64,000 nt of DNA from Fonticella tunisiensis. GTDB taxonomy: Bacteria; Bacillota; Clostridia; Clostridiales; Caloramatoraceae. The notes under the pieces are model-generated. The model saw only the letters and a program-made list of their open reading frames with translations. It did not search any database and was not told where the DNA came from. The stretch lies in the NCBI RefSeq assembly GCF_004364155.1, contig NZ_SOAZ01000014.1, positions 1-64,000 on the forward strand, read 5' to 3'. The stretch's first letter is position 1, and each line of letters begins with the position of its first letter. This document shows positions 35,039 to 42,267 of this stretch, in pieces. The position numbers were made by a program, and so were the translations under genes.

Positions 35039-35063
35039 ATGAAACTTTTCAGAGTAGTATAAC
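35039..35063 (+). repeat. sequence related to the end of the 319-bp palindromic element
   Basis: 25 bases here match the right end of the element at 46153-46176 except for one extra base and two C/T changes (cttttcagagtag is identical). It starts at the end of the terminator T-run. It may be a leftover end of another copy. Confidence 0.4.
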
Positions 35064-35103
35064 GTCTATAATAAAGGATGATTTTATATATGGAGGTACA
35101 ACA

Positions 35104-35187
35104 ATGAAAAAATCCATTATTAAAGCTTCAATTGTTATAGTATATTTTGTTATACTAACAATATTAATGAAAAGTTATATAGGTTAA
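35104..35187 (+). CDS. 27-residue membrane peptide
   Basis: ATG with ggaggt 8 bases upstream, TAA at 35185. MKKSIIKASI followed by VIVYFVILTILM and ending KSYIG: basic N-terminus plus one membrane helix. A TATAAT box lies at about 35068. Position alone between a terminator and a Nudix gene with separate ribosome site. No family recognised; type-I-toxin-like or regulatory membrane peptide are possibilities only. Confidence 0.4.
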   Translation: MKKSIIKASIVIVYFVILTILMKSYIG

Positions 35188-35241
35188 AACGCTGATGCCA
35201 TATATGAAATGAGAGTTTAGTGAAAGGGAAGGAAGAAATAT

Positions 35242-35676
35242 ATGAAATTTGACAGGGCTGTGGCTGTATACATACTAAACAAGGATAATAAAGTTTTGCT
35301 GCTGCTTCATAAAAAGCTTTGCTCATGGCTTCCTCCAGGAGGGCATGTTGAAGACAATGAGCTTATTCATGAAGCTGCAATAAGGGAAGTTGAGGAAGAG
35401 ACAGGGCTTGAGATTGAGTTTATCTATAACACAAAGGATATCAATGACAAAAATGATGAGAAGGCAAGGATTCTTCCCCATCCCATACTTGTGCAACTTG
35501 AAGATCTTGGTGATCATTATCATGAGGATTTTGTTTATCTTGCACGGGCAAAATGTGATGAGATTATAAATTTGGAAAATCATCAAATTGGATGGTTTTC
35601 AATAGAAGAGGCAAAAAAGCTGGATACCTTTGATAATGTAAAGAGGCATCTTGATCATATAGAAACGCTAATATAG
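35242..35676 (+). CDS. Nudix hydrolase
   Basis: 144 residues. The complete Nudix box G-x5-E-x7-REUxEExGU is present as GGHVEDNELIHEAAIREVEE followed by ETGL, at about residues 34-57. Hydrolyses a nucleoside-diphosphate-linked compound; substrate not readable. VYILNKDNKVLLLLHKK and the PPGG entry resemble the MutT/ADP-ribose pyrophosphatase-like groups. ATG with ggaagg ribosome site. Confidence 0.88.
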   Translation: MKFDRAVAVYILNKDNKVLLLLHKKLCSWLPPGGHVEDNELIHEAAIREVEEETGLEIEFIYNTKDINDKNDEKARILPHPILVQLEDLGDHYHEDFVYLARAKCDEIINLENHQIGWFSIEEAKKLDTFDNVKRHLDHIETLI

Positions 35677-35818
35677 TCTGTATCTACAGGCATTTTGACA
35701 AATTTGTGACTGAAATCATTCATTTAATAATGAAATTATGATATTTTAATACGTAAAGGTTTTATCATAGAGCTGAACATTTTTAAAAGTATCCTTGCGA
35801 TTGGGAGGGAGGGACATC

Positions 35819-36541
35819 ATGAGCTGCACAAATGGATGTGAGACATATACCTGTGAAGGATGCACAGGAAAATACTGTGCAAGAAAGGTTTCTATATTCT
35901 CTATGCTTGATGATAAACACATAAAAGAAGTTATAAGCATGATTAAAAGGAGAAAATATAAAAAAGGTCAGATTCTATTTTTTGAAGGAGATGTGTCGGA
36001 TAAGCTTTTTATAATAAATAAGGGAAAGATTAAAATATATAAATACACAAAGGAAGGAAAGGAGCAGATACTGTATATACTCTCTGAAGGAGATTTTATC
36101 GGTGACTTAAGCCTTCTCAAGAGAGGGAAGTATGAGTTCAATGCCGAGGCATTGCAGGATGTAGATGTATGTATACTTACTAAGGATAATTTTGACAGGA
36201 TTATAAGGGTCAATCCTGAAATTCCAATTAAGATGCTTGAACATATTCATGATAGAGTTGTGGGACTTGAAAAACTCGTTCAAACCTTGAGTACCAAGGA
36301 TGTTGAGGCAAGGCTTGCCGGGCTTTTGATTAATTTTGCAAAGGATTTTGGCAGGAAGACCAGTGAAGGCATTGAAATTAACACTCCATTAAGCAGAGAA
36401 GAAATGGCAAATTATATAGGTATCACAAGGGAAACTATAAGTAGAAAGCTGACAAGTATGCAGGATGCTGGAATAATTGAGCTTGTTGGCAATAAAAAAA
36501 TTGTTATAAAAGACGTGGAAAGGCTTGAAGAAATGTTGTAG
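35819..36541 (+). CDS. Crp/Fnr-family regulator with Cys-rich N-terminus
   Basis: 240 residues from the ATG behind gggaggg. Five cysteines (C3, C7, C12, C15, C20) precede a cyclic-nucleotide-binding-type beta-barrel (ILFFEGDVSDKLFIINKGK, LSEGDFIGDLSLL) and a C-terminal Crp helix-turn-helix LSREEMANYIGITRETISRK. A Cys cluster ahead of the barrel is how Fnr-type proteins hold an oxygen/NO-sensitive Fe-S cluster. Its neighbours, a hemerythrin protein and a flavodiiron protein, and an FNR-like palindrome at 38733-38752, suggest it senses O2 or NO and controls them. Confidence 0.88.
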   Translation: MSCTNGCETYTCEGCTGKYCARKVSIFSMLDDKHIKEVISMIKRRKYKKGQILFFEGDVSDKLFIINKGKIKIYKYTKEGKEQILYILSEGDFIGDLSLLKRGKYEFNAEALQDVDVCILTKDNFDRIIRVNPEIPIKMLEHIHDRVVGLEKLVQTLSTKDVEARLAGLLINFAKDFGRKTSEGIEINTPLSREEMANYIGITRETISRKLTSMQDAGIIELVGNKKIVIKDVERLEEML

Positions 36542-36564
36542 GAGGGTCAGATTTAAGCCCTCCT
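36540..36564. terminator. bidirectional terminator between convergent genes
   Basis: Stem aggaggg (36540-36546) / ccctcct (36558-36564), T-rich on the plus side, lying between the crp-like stop and the hemerythrin stop. Confidence 0.7.
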
Positions 36565-36567
36565 TAT

Positions 36568-37317
36568 TTATACCCCTGGCGTGAAGGGACAGTATCCAAT
36601 TTTATCGCATTCTTCCTTCATCTTGTCCCATACATTATTATCCTTTATTATATTTATAGCAGTTGGATAGAGTATGTGGTTTTCCTTAAAAATGTGATCC
36701 CTTAAATTAAATACAACGTATTTGACGGAGGAATCAACTTCCTTTTTAAATTCCGCAAAGTCCATTTCAGAAACTTTGAGGGCAAGATCCCTGATTTTAC
36801 GCTTTTTAGCCCTTAAATCTTCGTGTTCCATTCTCATAATTCGTGTTGGGCCTGTAACGTTTCTCTTTTCCATTTCGGGGAAGAGAACGCGTTCCTCCCT
36901 CTGGTGATGGTTTTCTGCAGCGATAATAAGTTCAGCGGTTTCAAGAAGTGCTTTAAAATCGGAGTTATTTTCGTCAAATTTTTCCAATTTTTGGATTCTG
37001 CTATTTATTTCATCGATCTTTGTTAAAAGTTTTAAAATTTCATCATGTTCTAATATAAATGTATCAAGAACATGTCCTTTTTCAACCTGTGACTTTAAGC
37101 CTGAAAGCTCATCCTTAAGAACCTCCATATGAACGTTACATAGATTTCTTAAGTCCTCAGGGTGAAGTCCATTTTCTATAAGCTTTTGCTCCGCAAGGGA
37201 CAGCTCAAGGGGATTTACACTCTGTACAAGCTCCATGGCTTCCTTCCTTACTGCTTCACTAGGTTCACCGTTGTTTAACCTTTCAAGAACGGATATCAAT
37301 TTCTGTATCTTGTCCAT
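36568..37317 (-). CDS. DUF438/hemerythrin-domain protein
   Basis: 249 residues; the ATG at 37317 follows aggagg, so the open frame further upstream is not used. Residues 1-70 match the DUF438 helical domain (LERLNNGEPSEAVRKEAMEL, EQKLIENGL, NLCNVHMEVLKDEL). A hemerythrin HHE domain follows, with FILEHDEI, AENHHQREERVLFPEM, RMEHEDLRA and NLRDHIFKENHILYP supplying the His/Glu diiron ligands. Binds O2 or NO; related to YtfE-like di-iron repair and scavenging proteins. Probably the second gene after the flavodiiron gene. Confidence 0.88.
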   Translation of the reverse strand: MDKIQKLISVLERLNNGEPSEAVRKEAMELVQSVNPLELSLAEQKLIENGLHPEDLRNLCNVHMEVLKDELSGLKSQVEKGHVLDTFILEHDEILKLLTKIDEINSRIQKLEKFDENNSDFKALLETAELIIAAENHHQREERVLFPEMEKRNVTGPTRIMRMEHEDLRAKKRKIRDLALKVSEMDFAEFKKEVDSSVKYVVFNLRDHIFKENHILYPTAINIIKDNNVWDKMKEECDKIGYCPFTPGV

Positions 37318-37421
37318 ACTATAACCTCCTAAATAACATATATTTGCCAGTCTATTGTGCCGGCTTCTTATAAAAATATGTAAACCATTGGCTCCGTAGG
37401 GAACACAATGGGAGATTAAAA

Positions 37422-38651
37422 TTATTGTTTGATTAATACTTCTCCAATTACTCTTCCAGCCCTTATGCATATATTCTTTGTATTTTCATCAGGGCTGAAT
37501 CTAATTCTTAAAGGAAGTTTAATGCTTTCATCTCCAGTTGTTTTAACGAGGAATGATGTGTCTAAAAGTGTCATGCTGCTGTTTCTTATATAGTCGTTGA
37601 GAATTTCGACTGCTTCGCCGCTCCAGCCAAAGGAACCAAAGGCTGCACCAATTTTGCCTCTAAGGTCAAGCTTTAATATTTCTTTTAACGTATCTTCGAT
37701 GTTGCCGATCATGTCAGCATACTTTGTAGAGCTTCCAACGATTATGGCGTCTGATTTCTCAGCAAGGGATAATATGGATTCAAGGTCTGCATTTTTGGTA
37801 TTAATAACGTTGGTTTCAACTCCCATATCATTTAGTCCCTGTGAAATATACTGTGCAATTTTTGCTGTGTTTCCTGTCATGGAACTGAATAGTATTAGAG
37901 CTTTTTTGTCTGTACTTACCTTCTGGCTCATTTCATCATAGAGGGCAATATACTTCTTGGCATTGGATCTTAAAACATAGCCGTGGGATGGTGCAATCAT
38001 ATTTATTTCAATATCCTTTATCTTTTCTATCATATCCCTTACATAGGGCCTGTGCGGGTGCATAATAAGCTTGTAGTATCCTGCAAAGTCTTCTGTTATA
38101 TCCTCACTGGCAAGGTCGTCAAAAAGCTCATAGGTTGCTACGTGTGTACTGAAAAGGTCACATGGATAAAGTATCTTATCTTCAATGCAGTAGGTTATCA
38201 TTGTCTCTTCAGTATGGAGGTATGGTGTTTCAAAGAACTTGAGTGTCTTTCCGCCAATGTCCAGGGTGTCACCATCTTTTATAACAAGGAATTTTTTGTC
38301 CTGAAGCTTGAACATTCCAATTAAAAGCTCTTTTCCCTTTTCAGTTGTTACGATTGTTGCATTCTTTGCTTTATTGACAAGTGCAGGAAGTCCGCCTGCA
38401 TGATCAGGTTCAACGTGATTAATAACTATATATTGAATTTTATCCAGTTCGATTATTTCCTGAAGGTTTTTAACAAACTCAGCACCATACATGATGTCAA
38501 CTGTATCTATAACAGTTGGCTTTTCGGTGTAGAGAAGGTATGAATTATATGTTGTTCCCTTCTCAAGAATAAGCCTGTGGAATGGAACCTTTCTATCATC
38601 AACTTTTCCCACCCAGTAAGAATTTTCTGCGATCATTATTTTATTAGCCAT
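37422..38651 (-). CDS. flavodiiron protein (O2/NO reductase)
   Basis: 409 residues, class A FDP: metallo-beta-lactamase-like diiron domain (residues 1-250) then flavodoxin domain (250-400). Diiron ligands are seen in NHVEPDHAGG (H-x-E-x-D-H), YLHTEETM, PCDLF and APSHG. The FMN phosphate loop is SSMTGNT, and GSFGWSGEA is the second flavin contact. It reduces oxygen to water and/or NO to N2O, usually with rubredoxin as donor. Monocistronic or with the hemerythrin gene 104 bases downstream. Start ATG with ggggaga ribosome site. Confidence 0.93.
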   Translation of the reverse strand: MANKIMIAENSYWVGKVDDRKVPFHRLILEKGTTYNSYLLYTEKPTVIDTVDIMYGAEFVKNLQEIIELDKIQYIVINHVEPDHAGGLPALVNKAKNATIVTTEKGKELLIGMFKLQDKKFLVIKDGDTLDIGGKTLKFFETPYLHTEETMITYCIEDKILYPCDLFSTHVATYELFDDLASEDITEDFAGYYKLIMHPHRPYVRDMIEKIKDIEINMIAPSHGYVLRSNAKKYIALYDEMSQKVSTDKKALILFSSMTGNTAKIAQYISQGLNDMGVETNVINTKNADLESILSLAEKSDAIIVGSSTKYADMIGNIEDTLKEILKLDLRGKIGAAFGSFGWSGEAVEILNDYIRNSSMTLLDTSFLVKTTGDESIKLPLRIRFSPDENTKNICIRAGRVIGEVLIKQ

Positions 38652-38732
38652 TTTACATCTCCCCTTCGTTTTATTTCATGATTAAATTATAAATTGAACG
38701 ATGTATTAAAACGATGATTGAGGTCAATTTAT

Positions 38733-38752
38733 AATTTGATTGAAATCAAATT
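38733..38752. promoter_or_regulatory. FNR/Crp-like palindromic operator
   Basis: Perfect 8-bp arms: aatttgat-tgaa-atcaaatt, which contains TTGAT-N4-ATCAA, the FNR consensus. A second shorter palindrome attgaggtcaat lies just upstream (about 38717-38728). Both are in the divergent region between the flavodiiron gene (minus) and the cupin gene (plus). Confidence 0.65.
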
Positions 38753-38891
38753 ATATTAGCAGTAATAATGGATATAGGACCACCTGTACAATGAAAAAAT
38801 AAATTGAAACGTTTATACAGAATTATATAATTAAAAGTTGATTTTAGAGTAAAACTAATTGATGGAAAAGTTGAATTTAAGGAGGAAACGT

Positions 38892-39233
38892 ATGAGGATA
38901 GAAAAATTGTCTGATAAAATGGTTTATATGGACAATACGCTGACAAAAAGAATTTTATACAATGAGAAAAGGATACTTAACTTTGTTTTAAATTTCAGGC
39001 CGGGACAGGGAGTCCCTCCTCATAATCATGAGGACAGCGATCTTATTGTGCTTGTCATTACCGGAGAGGGCGAAATGACCGTTGACGGCGCGGTCCACAA
39101 GGTTTCCGAGGGAGATGTTATTTATTGTACTGGAAACGAGGTTTTCAGCATTACAAATACAGGGCAAAGGGACATGTCCTGTTTTGTAGTTCTGTCGCCT
39201 AATCCATCGCCTGTATATTTAAAGGAAATTTGA
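38892..39233 (+). CDS. small cupin protein
   Basis: 113 residues from the ATG behind aaggagga. Single cupin beta-barrel: motif 1 PPHNHEDSDLIVLVITGEGE (His, His, acidic residue, then G-x-G), motif 2 VSEGDVIYCTGNEVFSITN. Metal-binding is likely. Unknown substrate. Divergent from the flavodiiron gene across an FNR-like palindrome, so perhaps co-regulated by the Crp/Fnr protein at 35819. Confidence 0.8.
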   Translation: MRIEKLSDKMVYMDNTLTKRILYNEKRILNFVLNFRPGQGVPPHNHEDSDLIVLVITGEGEMTVDGAVHKVSEGDVIYCTGNEVFSITNTGQRDMSCFVVLSPNPSPVYLKEI

Positions 39234-39393
39234 AACCAAATCTTTGTTAAAGGGAAATCGCTCTGGTATAATTATCAGGAGATACCGGCTGTATTCGATA
39301 TCTCTATTTTACTACATAAAAATAAGTAAGCAGGCTAAAAAGGTATAATAAGGTTAAAATATGGATAGCGAGTATGACTGAGGGGGTGATATT

Positions 39394-40101
39394 ATGAGAA
39401 TAAATAAGTACATAAGCGAAACGGGATTTTGTTCAAGAAGGGAAGCAGATAAACTCATTGAAGATGGAAAGGTCACTATAAACGGAAGAGTTGCTGTGCT
39501 TGGAGATGACGTTAAGGGAGGGGATGAAGTTCTGGTAAACGGCATGCCCTTAAACAGGAAGAAAAAGCATATATATATTGCACTAAATAAACCAGTTGGA
39601 ATTACATGTACCACAGAACGTCATGTTGAAGGTAACATTATAGATTTTGTAGGTCATCCAGAAAGGATATTCCCCATAGGACGTCTTGACAAGGACTCCG
39701 ATGGACTTATACTCCTTACAAACGATGGTGATATAGTGAACAGAATATTAAGATCAGAATACAACCACGAGAAGGAATACATTGTAACCGTCGATAAACC
39801 AATTACTAAAGAGTTCTTAAAGGGAATGGCAAACGGTGTTAAAATTGATGACTATGTAACTAAAAAATGTAAGGTAAGTCCTGTGGGTTCCCATGTATTC
39901 AGGATAATCCTAACCGAGGGCAAAAACCGCCAGATAAGAAAAATGTGTAAATCTTTCGGGTACAAGGTCAGAAGGCTTCAGCGCATACGCATTATGAATA
40001 TAAAACTTGGAGATCTCAAAATGGGCAGATGGAGAAATCTCACAAAGAAGGAACTGGACGAGCTTTTTAGAACATTAAAATACAGGCCGAGGGAATTATA
40101 A
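39394..40101 (+). CDS. rluF: 23S rRNA pseudouridine synthase, RluF-like
   Basis: 235 residues. N-terminal S4 RNA-binding domain (MRINKYISETGFCSRREADK), then the RsuA-type catalytic domain with the active-site Asp99 in GRLDKDSDGLILLTND, and the C-terminal KNRQIRKMCKSFGY motif. RsuA/RluB/RluE/RluF share this layout; the wording of the catalytic block and length (235) fit RluF (U2604) best. ATG with gagggggtga ribosome site. Confidence 0.85.
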   Translation: MRINKYISETGFCSRREADKLIEDGKVTINGRVAVLGDDVKGGDEVLVNGMPLNRKKKHIYIALNKPVGITCTTERHVEGNIIDFVGHPERIFPIGRLDKDSDGLILLTNDGDIVNRILRSEYNHEKEYIVTVDKPITKEFLKGMANGVKIDDYVTKKCKVSPVGSHVFRIILTEGKNRQIRKMCKSFGYKVRRLQRIRIMNIKLGDLKMGRWRNLTKKELDELFRTLKYRPREL

Positions 40102-40125
40102 TTTTCTAGCAATAAGGAATTATAC

Positions 40126-40155
40126 TTGTTATTTGCCTGTTTTTTTTAGTATAAT
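40126..40155 (+). promoter_or_regulatory. promoter of the manganese riboswitch transcript
   Basis: TTGTTA (40126-40131), spacer 18, TATAAT (40150-40155), 17 bases before the aptamer. Confidence 0.55.
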
Positions 40156-40171
40156 AAACTTACTGGTAAGT

Positions 40172-40270
40172 TAAAAGGGAGTAGCTATGGACATTGTCCA
40201 TGTATAGGATCAACACACTGGTTAAAACCTGGTCCTATTCACTTAAGAGTTTTAAGGAGCGAGACTTTTA
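40172..40270 (+). ncRNA. yybP-ykoY (Mn2+) riboswitch
   Basis: Hallmark blocks in order: aaaagggagtagc (about 40173-40185), a variable hairpin, ggatcaacacactgg, cctggtcctat, cttaagagt, and ggagcgagactttta closing the P1 stem against taaaag. The class senses Mn2+ and typically controls MntP or UPF0016/GDT1-type exporters; a UPF0016 gene follows here. In the platform, gctcctt (about 40313-40319) can pair with either the aptamer's aaggagc or the Shine-Dalgarno aaggag at about 40340. Confidence 0.8.
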
Positions 40271-40355
40271 GCTTGACATGGCCTTCTTTGGCTTTGTTAA
40301 GCTGGAAGCTTTGCTCCTTTTAATATTGTTAAATGGTATAAGGAGAGGAAAGGTA

Positions 40356-41483
40356 ATGTTTAAGGAATTATTCAAGGCTTTTTTCTTTATTTTCATGGCC
40401 GAAATGGGGGATAAAACCCAAATACTTGCAATGACATTTGCAACAAGGTACAGGGTTTCAGAGGTGCTGATTGGAGTACTTATCGGTTCAGCTTTAAACC
40501 ATGGTCTGGCCATTGCACTTGGTGTGTATTTATCAAACATTATACCAGTAAATACAATACAACTCATTGCAGCGGTATCTTTTATACTATTTGGACTGTG
40601 GACACTCAAAAGTGATGAAGAGGAGGAAGAAGAATCGAAAAAGAACCTTGGACCAATACTTACTGTAGCAACATCTTTTTTCATAGGAGAACTGGGAGAT
40701 AAAACGCAACTGACTGCTATAACTCTTTCAACCGATGCAGCCTATCCACTTTTCATACTTATGGGTACCGTTTCAGGTATGCTTGCAACCAGCGAAATAG
40801 GAATATTCCTTGGAAGTAAACTTGGGGAGAGGATACCTGAATATGCAATTAAATTTTTATCGGCAGCAGTTTTTATGTTCTTCGGTATTTTAAAGCTGTT
40901 TGAAAACCTTCCATCAAGTTATTTAACGCCTTTAAATATAGCTATTTTCTTTATAATTTTAGCCATTACTTCATATCTTTTTGCAAAGCCAATTGTTCAA
41001 AGCATAAAGGAAAGAAAAACCACACCATTAAAGCAGGTTGCATCATCACTTTATATAAATACACACAGGCTTAAAGCCTGTATAAATGATGTTTGTCCCG
41101 GAAAGGAAGTTTGTGGCGACTGTGACAGAAATAAATGTTTGATAGGATATACAAAAGATTTGCTTGAAAACGCAGAGAAGACCGGCGATTACAGAGTGCC
41201 TCAGGATAAGCTCCTGCTGCCTGAACACAGAATAAAAAATTTTAACAGAGATAAAATAAGAGCTGCAATAATAGCTGCAGTGGAGGGGTGTTTAAACTGC
41301 GGAGAAAAACACAACAAAAGCTGCATTATAAATAAATCCAGGGAAGCACTTGAAAGGATATACTTTGGGGAGACTCTCACCTTCAATGGAGATATTGATG
41401 ATTATATTGAAGAGGTAAGAAAAAGAGAGAGAAGGCTCGCTGAAAGATTGGAAAAAATAAGGGGTGCTAAGCAAAAGGAATAG
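40356..41483 (+). CDS. GDT1/UPF0016 manganese exporter with Cys-rich C-terminal extension
   Basis: 375 residues from the ATG behind aaggagag; the longer in-frame start would run into the riboswitch platform. Two homologous three-helix halves each contain the family motif: MAEMGDKTQILA (about residue 14) and IGELGDKTQLTA (about residue 111), separated by an acidic loop (DEEEEEESKK). The family exports Mn2+ or Ca2+. Usual bacterial members are ~190-230 residues; this one has ~165 more, cytosolic and cysteine-rich (CINDVCPGKEVCGDCDRNKC and EGCLNCGEKHNKSC), ending in a charged coiled coil. The extra region looks metal-binding (zinc-ribbon or Fe-S type); I do not know it in this family. Confidence 0.88.
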   Translation: MFKELFKAFFFIFMAEMGDKTQILAMTFATRYRVSEVLIGVLIGSALNHGLAIALGVYLSNIIPVNTIQLIAAVSFILFGLWTLKSDEEEEEESKKNLGPILTVATSFFIGELGDKTQLTAITLSTDAAYPLFILMGTVSGMLATSEIGIFLGSKLGERIPEYAIKFLSAAVFMFFGILKLFENLPSSYLTPLNIAIFFIILAITSYLFAKPIVQSIKERKTTPLKQVASSLYINTHRLKACINDVCPGKEVCGDCDRNKCLIGYTKDLLENAEKTGDYRVPQDKLLLPEHRIKNFNRDKIRAAIIAAVEGCLNCGEKHNKSCIINKSREALERIYFGETLTFNGDIDDYIEEVRKRERRLAERLEKIRGAKQKE

Positions 41484-41518
41484 CTATTGTTCTTTTTATA
41501 TAGAAAGAAAGATAACAA

Positions 41519-41543
41519 AGCTTCAGACGAATAATCTGAAGCT
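41519..41543. terminator. terminator between convergent genes
   Basis: Stem agcttcaga (41519-41527) / tctgaagct (41535-41543), T-rich downstream, between the exporter and the DUF1540 gene. Confidence 0.7.
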
Positions 41544-41551
41544 CGGGTGTT

Positions 41552-41728
41552 TTATTTTACATAATTTGGGTCTGGTTCAAAGCTTCCACAGTCAGTACAT
41601 TCAACTGTCTTTGCAGGATGATGATGATGAACCACCTTTATATGTGGAAGTGAACAGTATTCATCACTCTTTGCATGGTATTTGCATTCTGTAACGTTAC
41701 AGCCTATGCTTTGATTGATTTCAGTCAT
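41552..41728 (-). CDS. DUF1540 protein
   Basis: 58 residues from the ATG that follows taggaggt. Typical DUF1540 cysteine pattern CNVTECKYHAKSDEYC and ECTDCGSFE, with an inserted histidine run VVHHHH in the middle. Small metal-binding proteins of this family are abundant in spore-formers; function unknown. Confidence 0.85.
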   Translation of the reverse strand: MTEINQSIGCNVTECKYHAKSDEYCSLPHIKVVHHHHPAKTVECTDCGSFEPDPNYVK

Positions 41729-41905
41729 ATACGGCACCTCCTAAATTAATTTACAATTATATTTTTTACTATGGACTTTTAATTATACTCATATATTTTT
41801 GTCAACAAGGCAGATTGATGAAATGTAGTTGTAAAGACTATAATTTTACAAACAAAATGTCACTATTGAAATTATTGGTACAAAAATAAAAAATAGTAAA
41901 AAACA

Positions 41906-41934
41906 TTGACATATGGGAAAAAAAGGAGTAATAT
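41906..41934 (+). promoter_or_regulatory. promoter of the ABC-exporter leader
   Basis: TTGACA (41906-41911), spacer 17, TAATAT (41929-41934). Close to consensus. Transcription would start about 41941, 37 bases before the leader ORF ATG. Confidence 0.75.
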
Positions 41935-41977
41935 TAAATAGTAATGTCAATAAATTTTTTAAAAGGAGGTAGGAAAA

Positions 41978-42130
41978 ATGATTAAGTTAAGAGTTTCAGC
42001 TGTTGACGCAATTTTAATTGGAACCTTTATGCCTAATTTTAGCGATACTTTTATGTTAAAAATTAATACAGCTGTTTCAAGCTTTATTTACGATAGCCCT
42101 ACCTCAAATAATATATTTAGTATGAAATGA
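41978..42130 (+). CDS. 50-residue leader peptide of the ABC exporter operon
   Basis: ATG behind aaaaggaggt, TGA at 42128-42130. The 50-residue product starts MIKLRVSAVDAILIGTFMP and ends NIFSMK; it has no clear membrane helix or signal peptide. The stop lies 12 bases before the first of two terminator hairpins, and the exporter genes follow. B. subtilis bmrCD is preceded by a 54-codon leader (bmrB) that induces the exporter when ribosomes stall on antibiotics; the architecture here is the same. Sequence similarity to BmrB cannot be checked from the sequence alone. Confidence 0.7.
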   Translation: MIKLRVSAVDAILIGTFMPNFSDTFMLKINTAVSSFIYDSPTSNNIFSMK

Positions 42131-42142
42131 TTTTGAAATCAT

Positions 42143-42242
42143 GGTCATGGGCTGTCGTCCCATGGCCTTTTTATATTCCCTATTATGATTCTATATGTAT
42201 AATCATTTTCGTTTGTGCGGCCATGGGAAACCATGGTTTTTT
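42143..42242 (+). promoter_or_regulatory. transcription attenuator with two terminators and one antiterminator
   Basis: Hairpin 1: ggtcatggg (42143-42151) / cccatggcc (42159-42167), one G-U pair, then ttttt. Hairpin 2: ccatgg-gaaa-ccatgg (42221-42236), GNRA loop, then tttttt. The 3' arm of hairpin 1, cccatggcc, is a perfect 9-base complement of ggccatggg (42219-42227), the 5' arm of hairpin 2, so pairing of these two destroys both terminators at once. A ribosome held near the leader stop codon would cover the 5' arm of hairpin 1 and favour that antiterminator. Confidence 0.8.
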
Positions 42243-42267
42243 ATTTTCAATTAAAGGGGGACCTAAT

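Noticed and set aside
37318-37470. A 51-codon upstream extension of the hemerythrin protein
   Set aside because: The ribosome site aggagg lies before the ATG at 37317; the extension shows no domain and runs into the flavodiiron gene.
40278-40355. A 26-codon upstream extension of the manganese exporter
   Set aside because: It would be translated from inside the riboswitch platform and has no ribosome site; ATG 40356 follows aaggagag.
42127-42267. An upstream extension of the first ABC exporter gene starting at 42127
   Set aside because: It runs through both terminator hairpins and lacks a ribosome site; the ATG at 42268 has aaaggggg and matches the family start.
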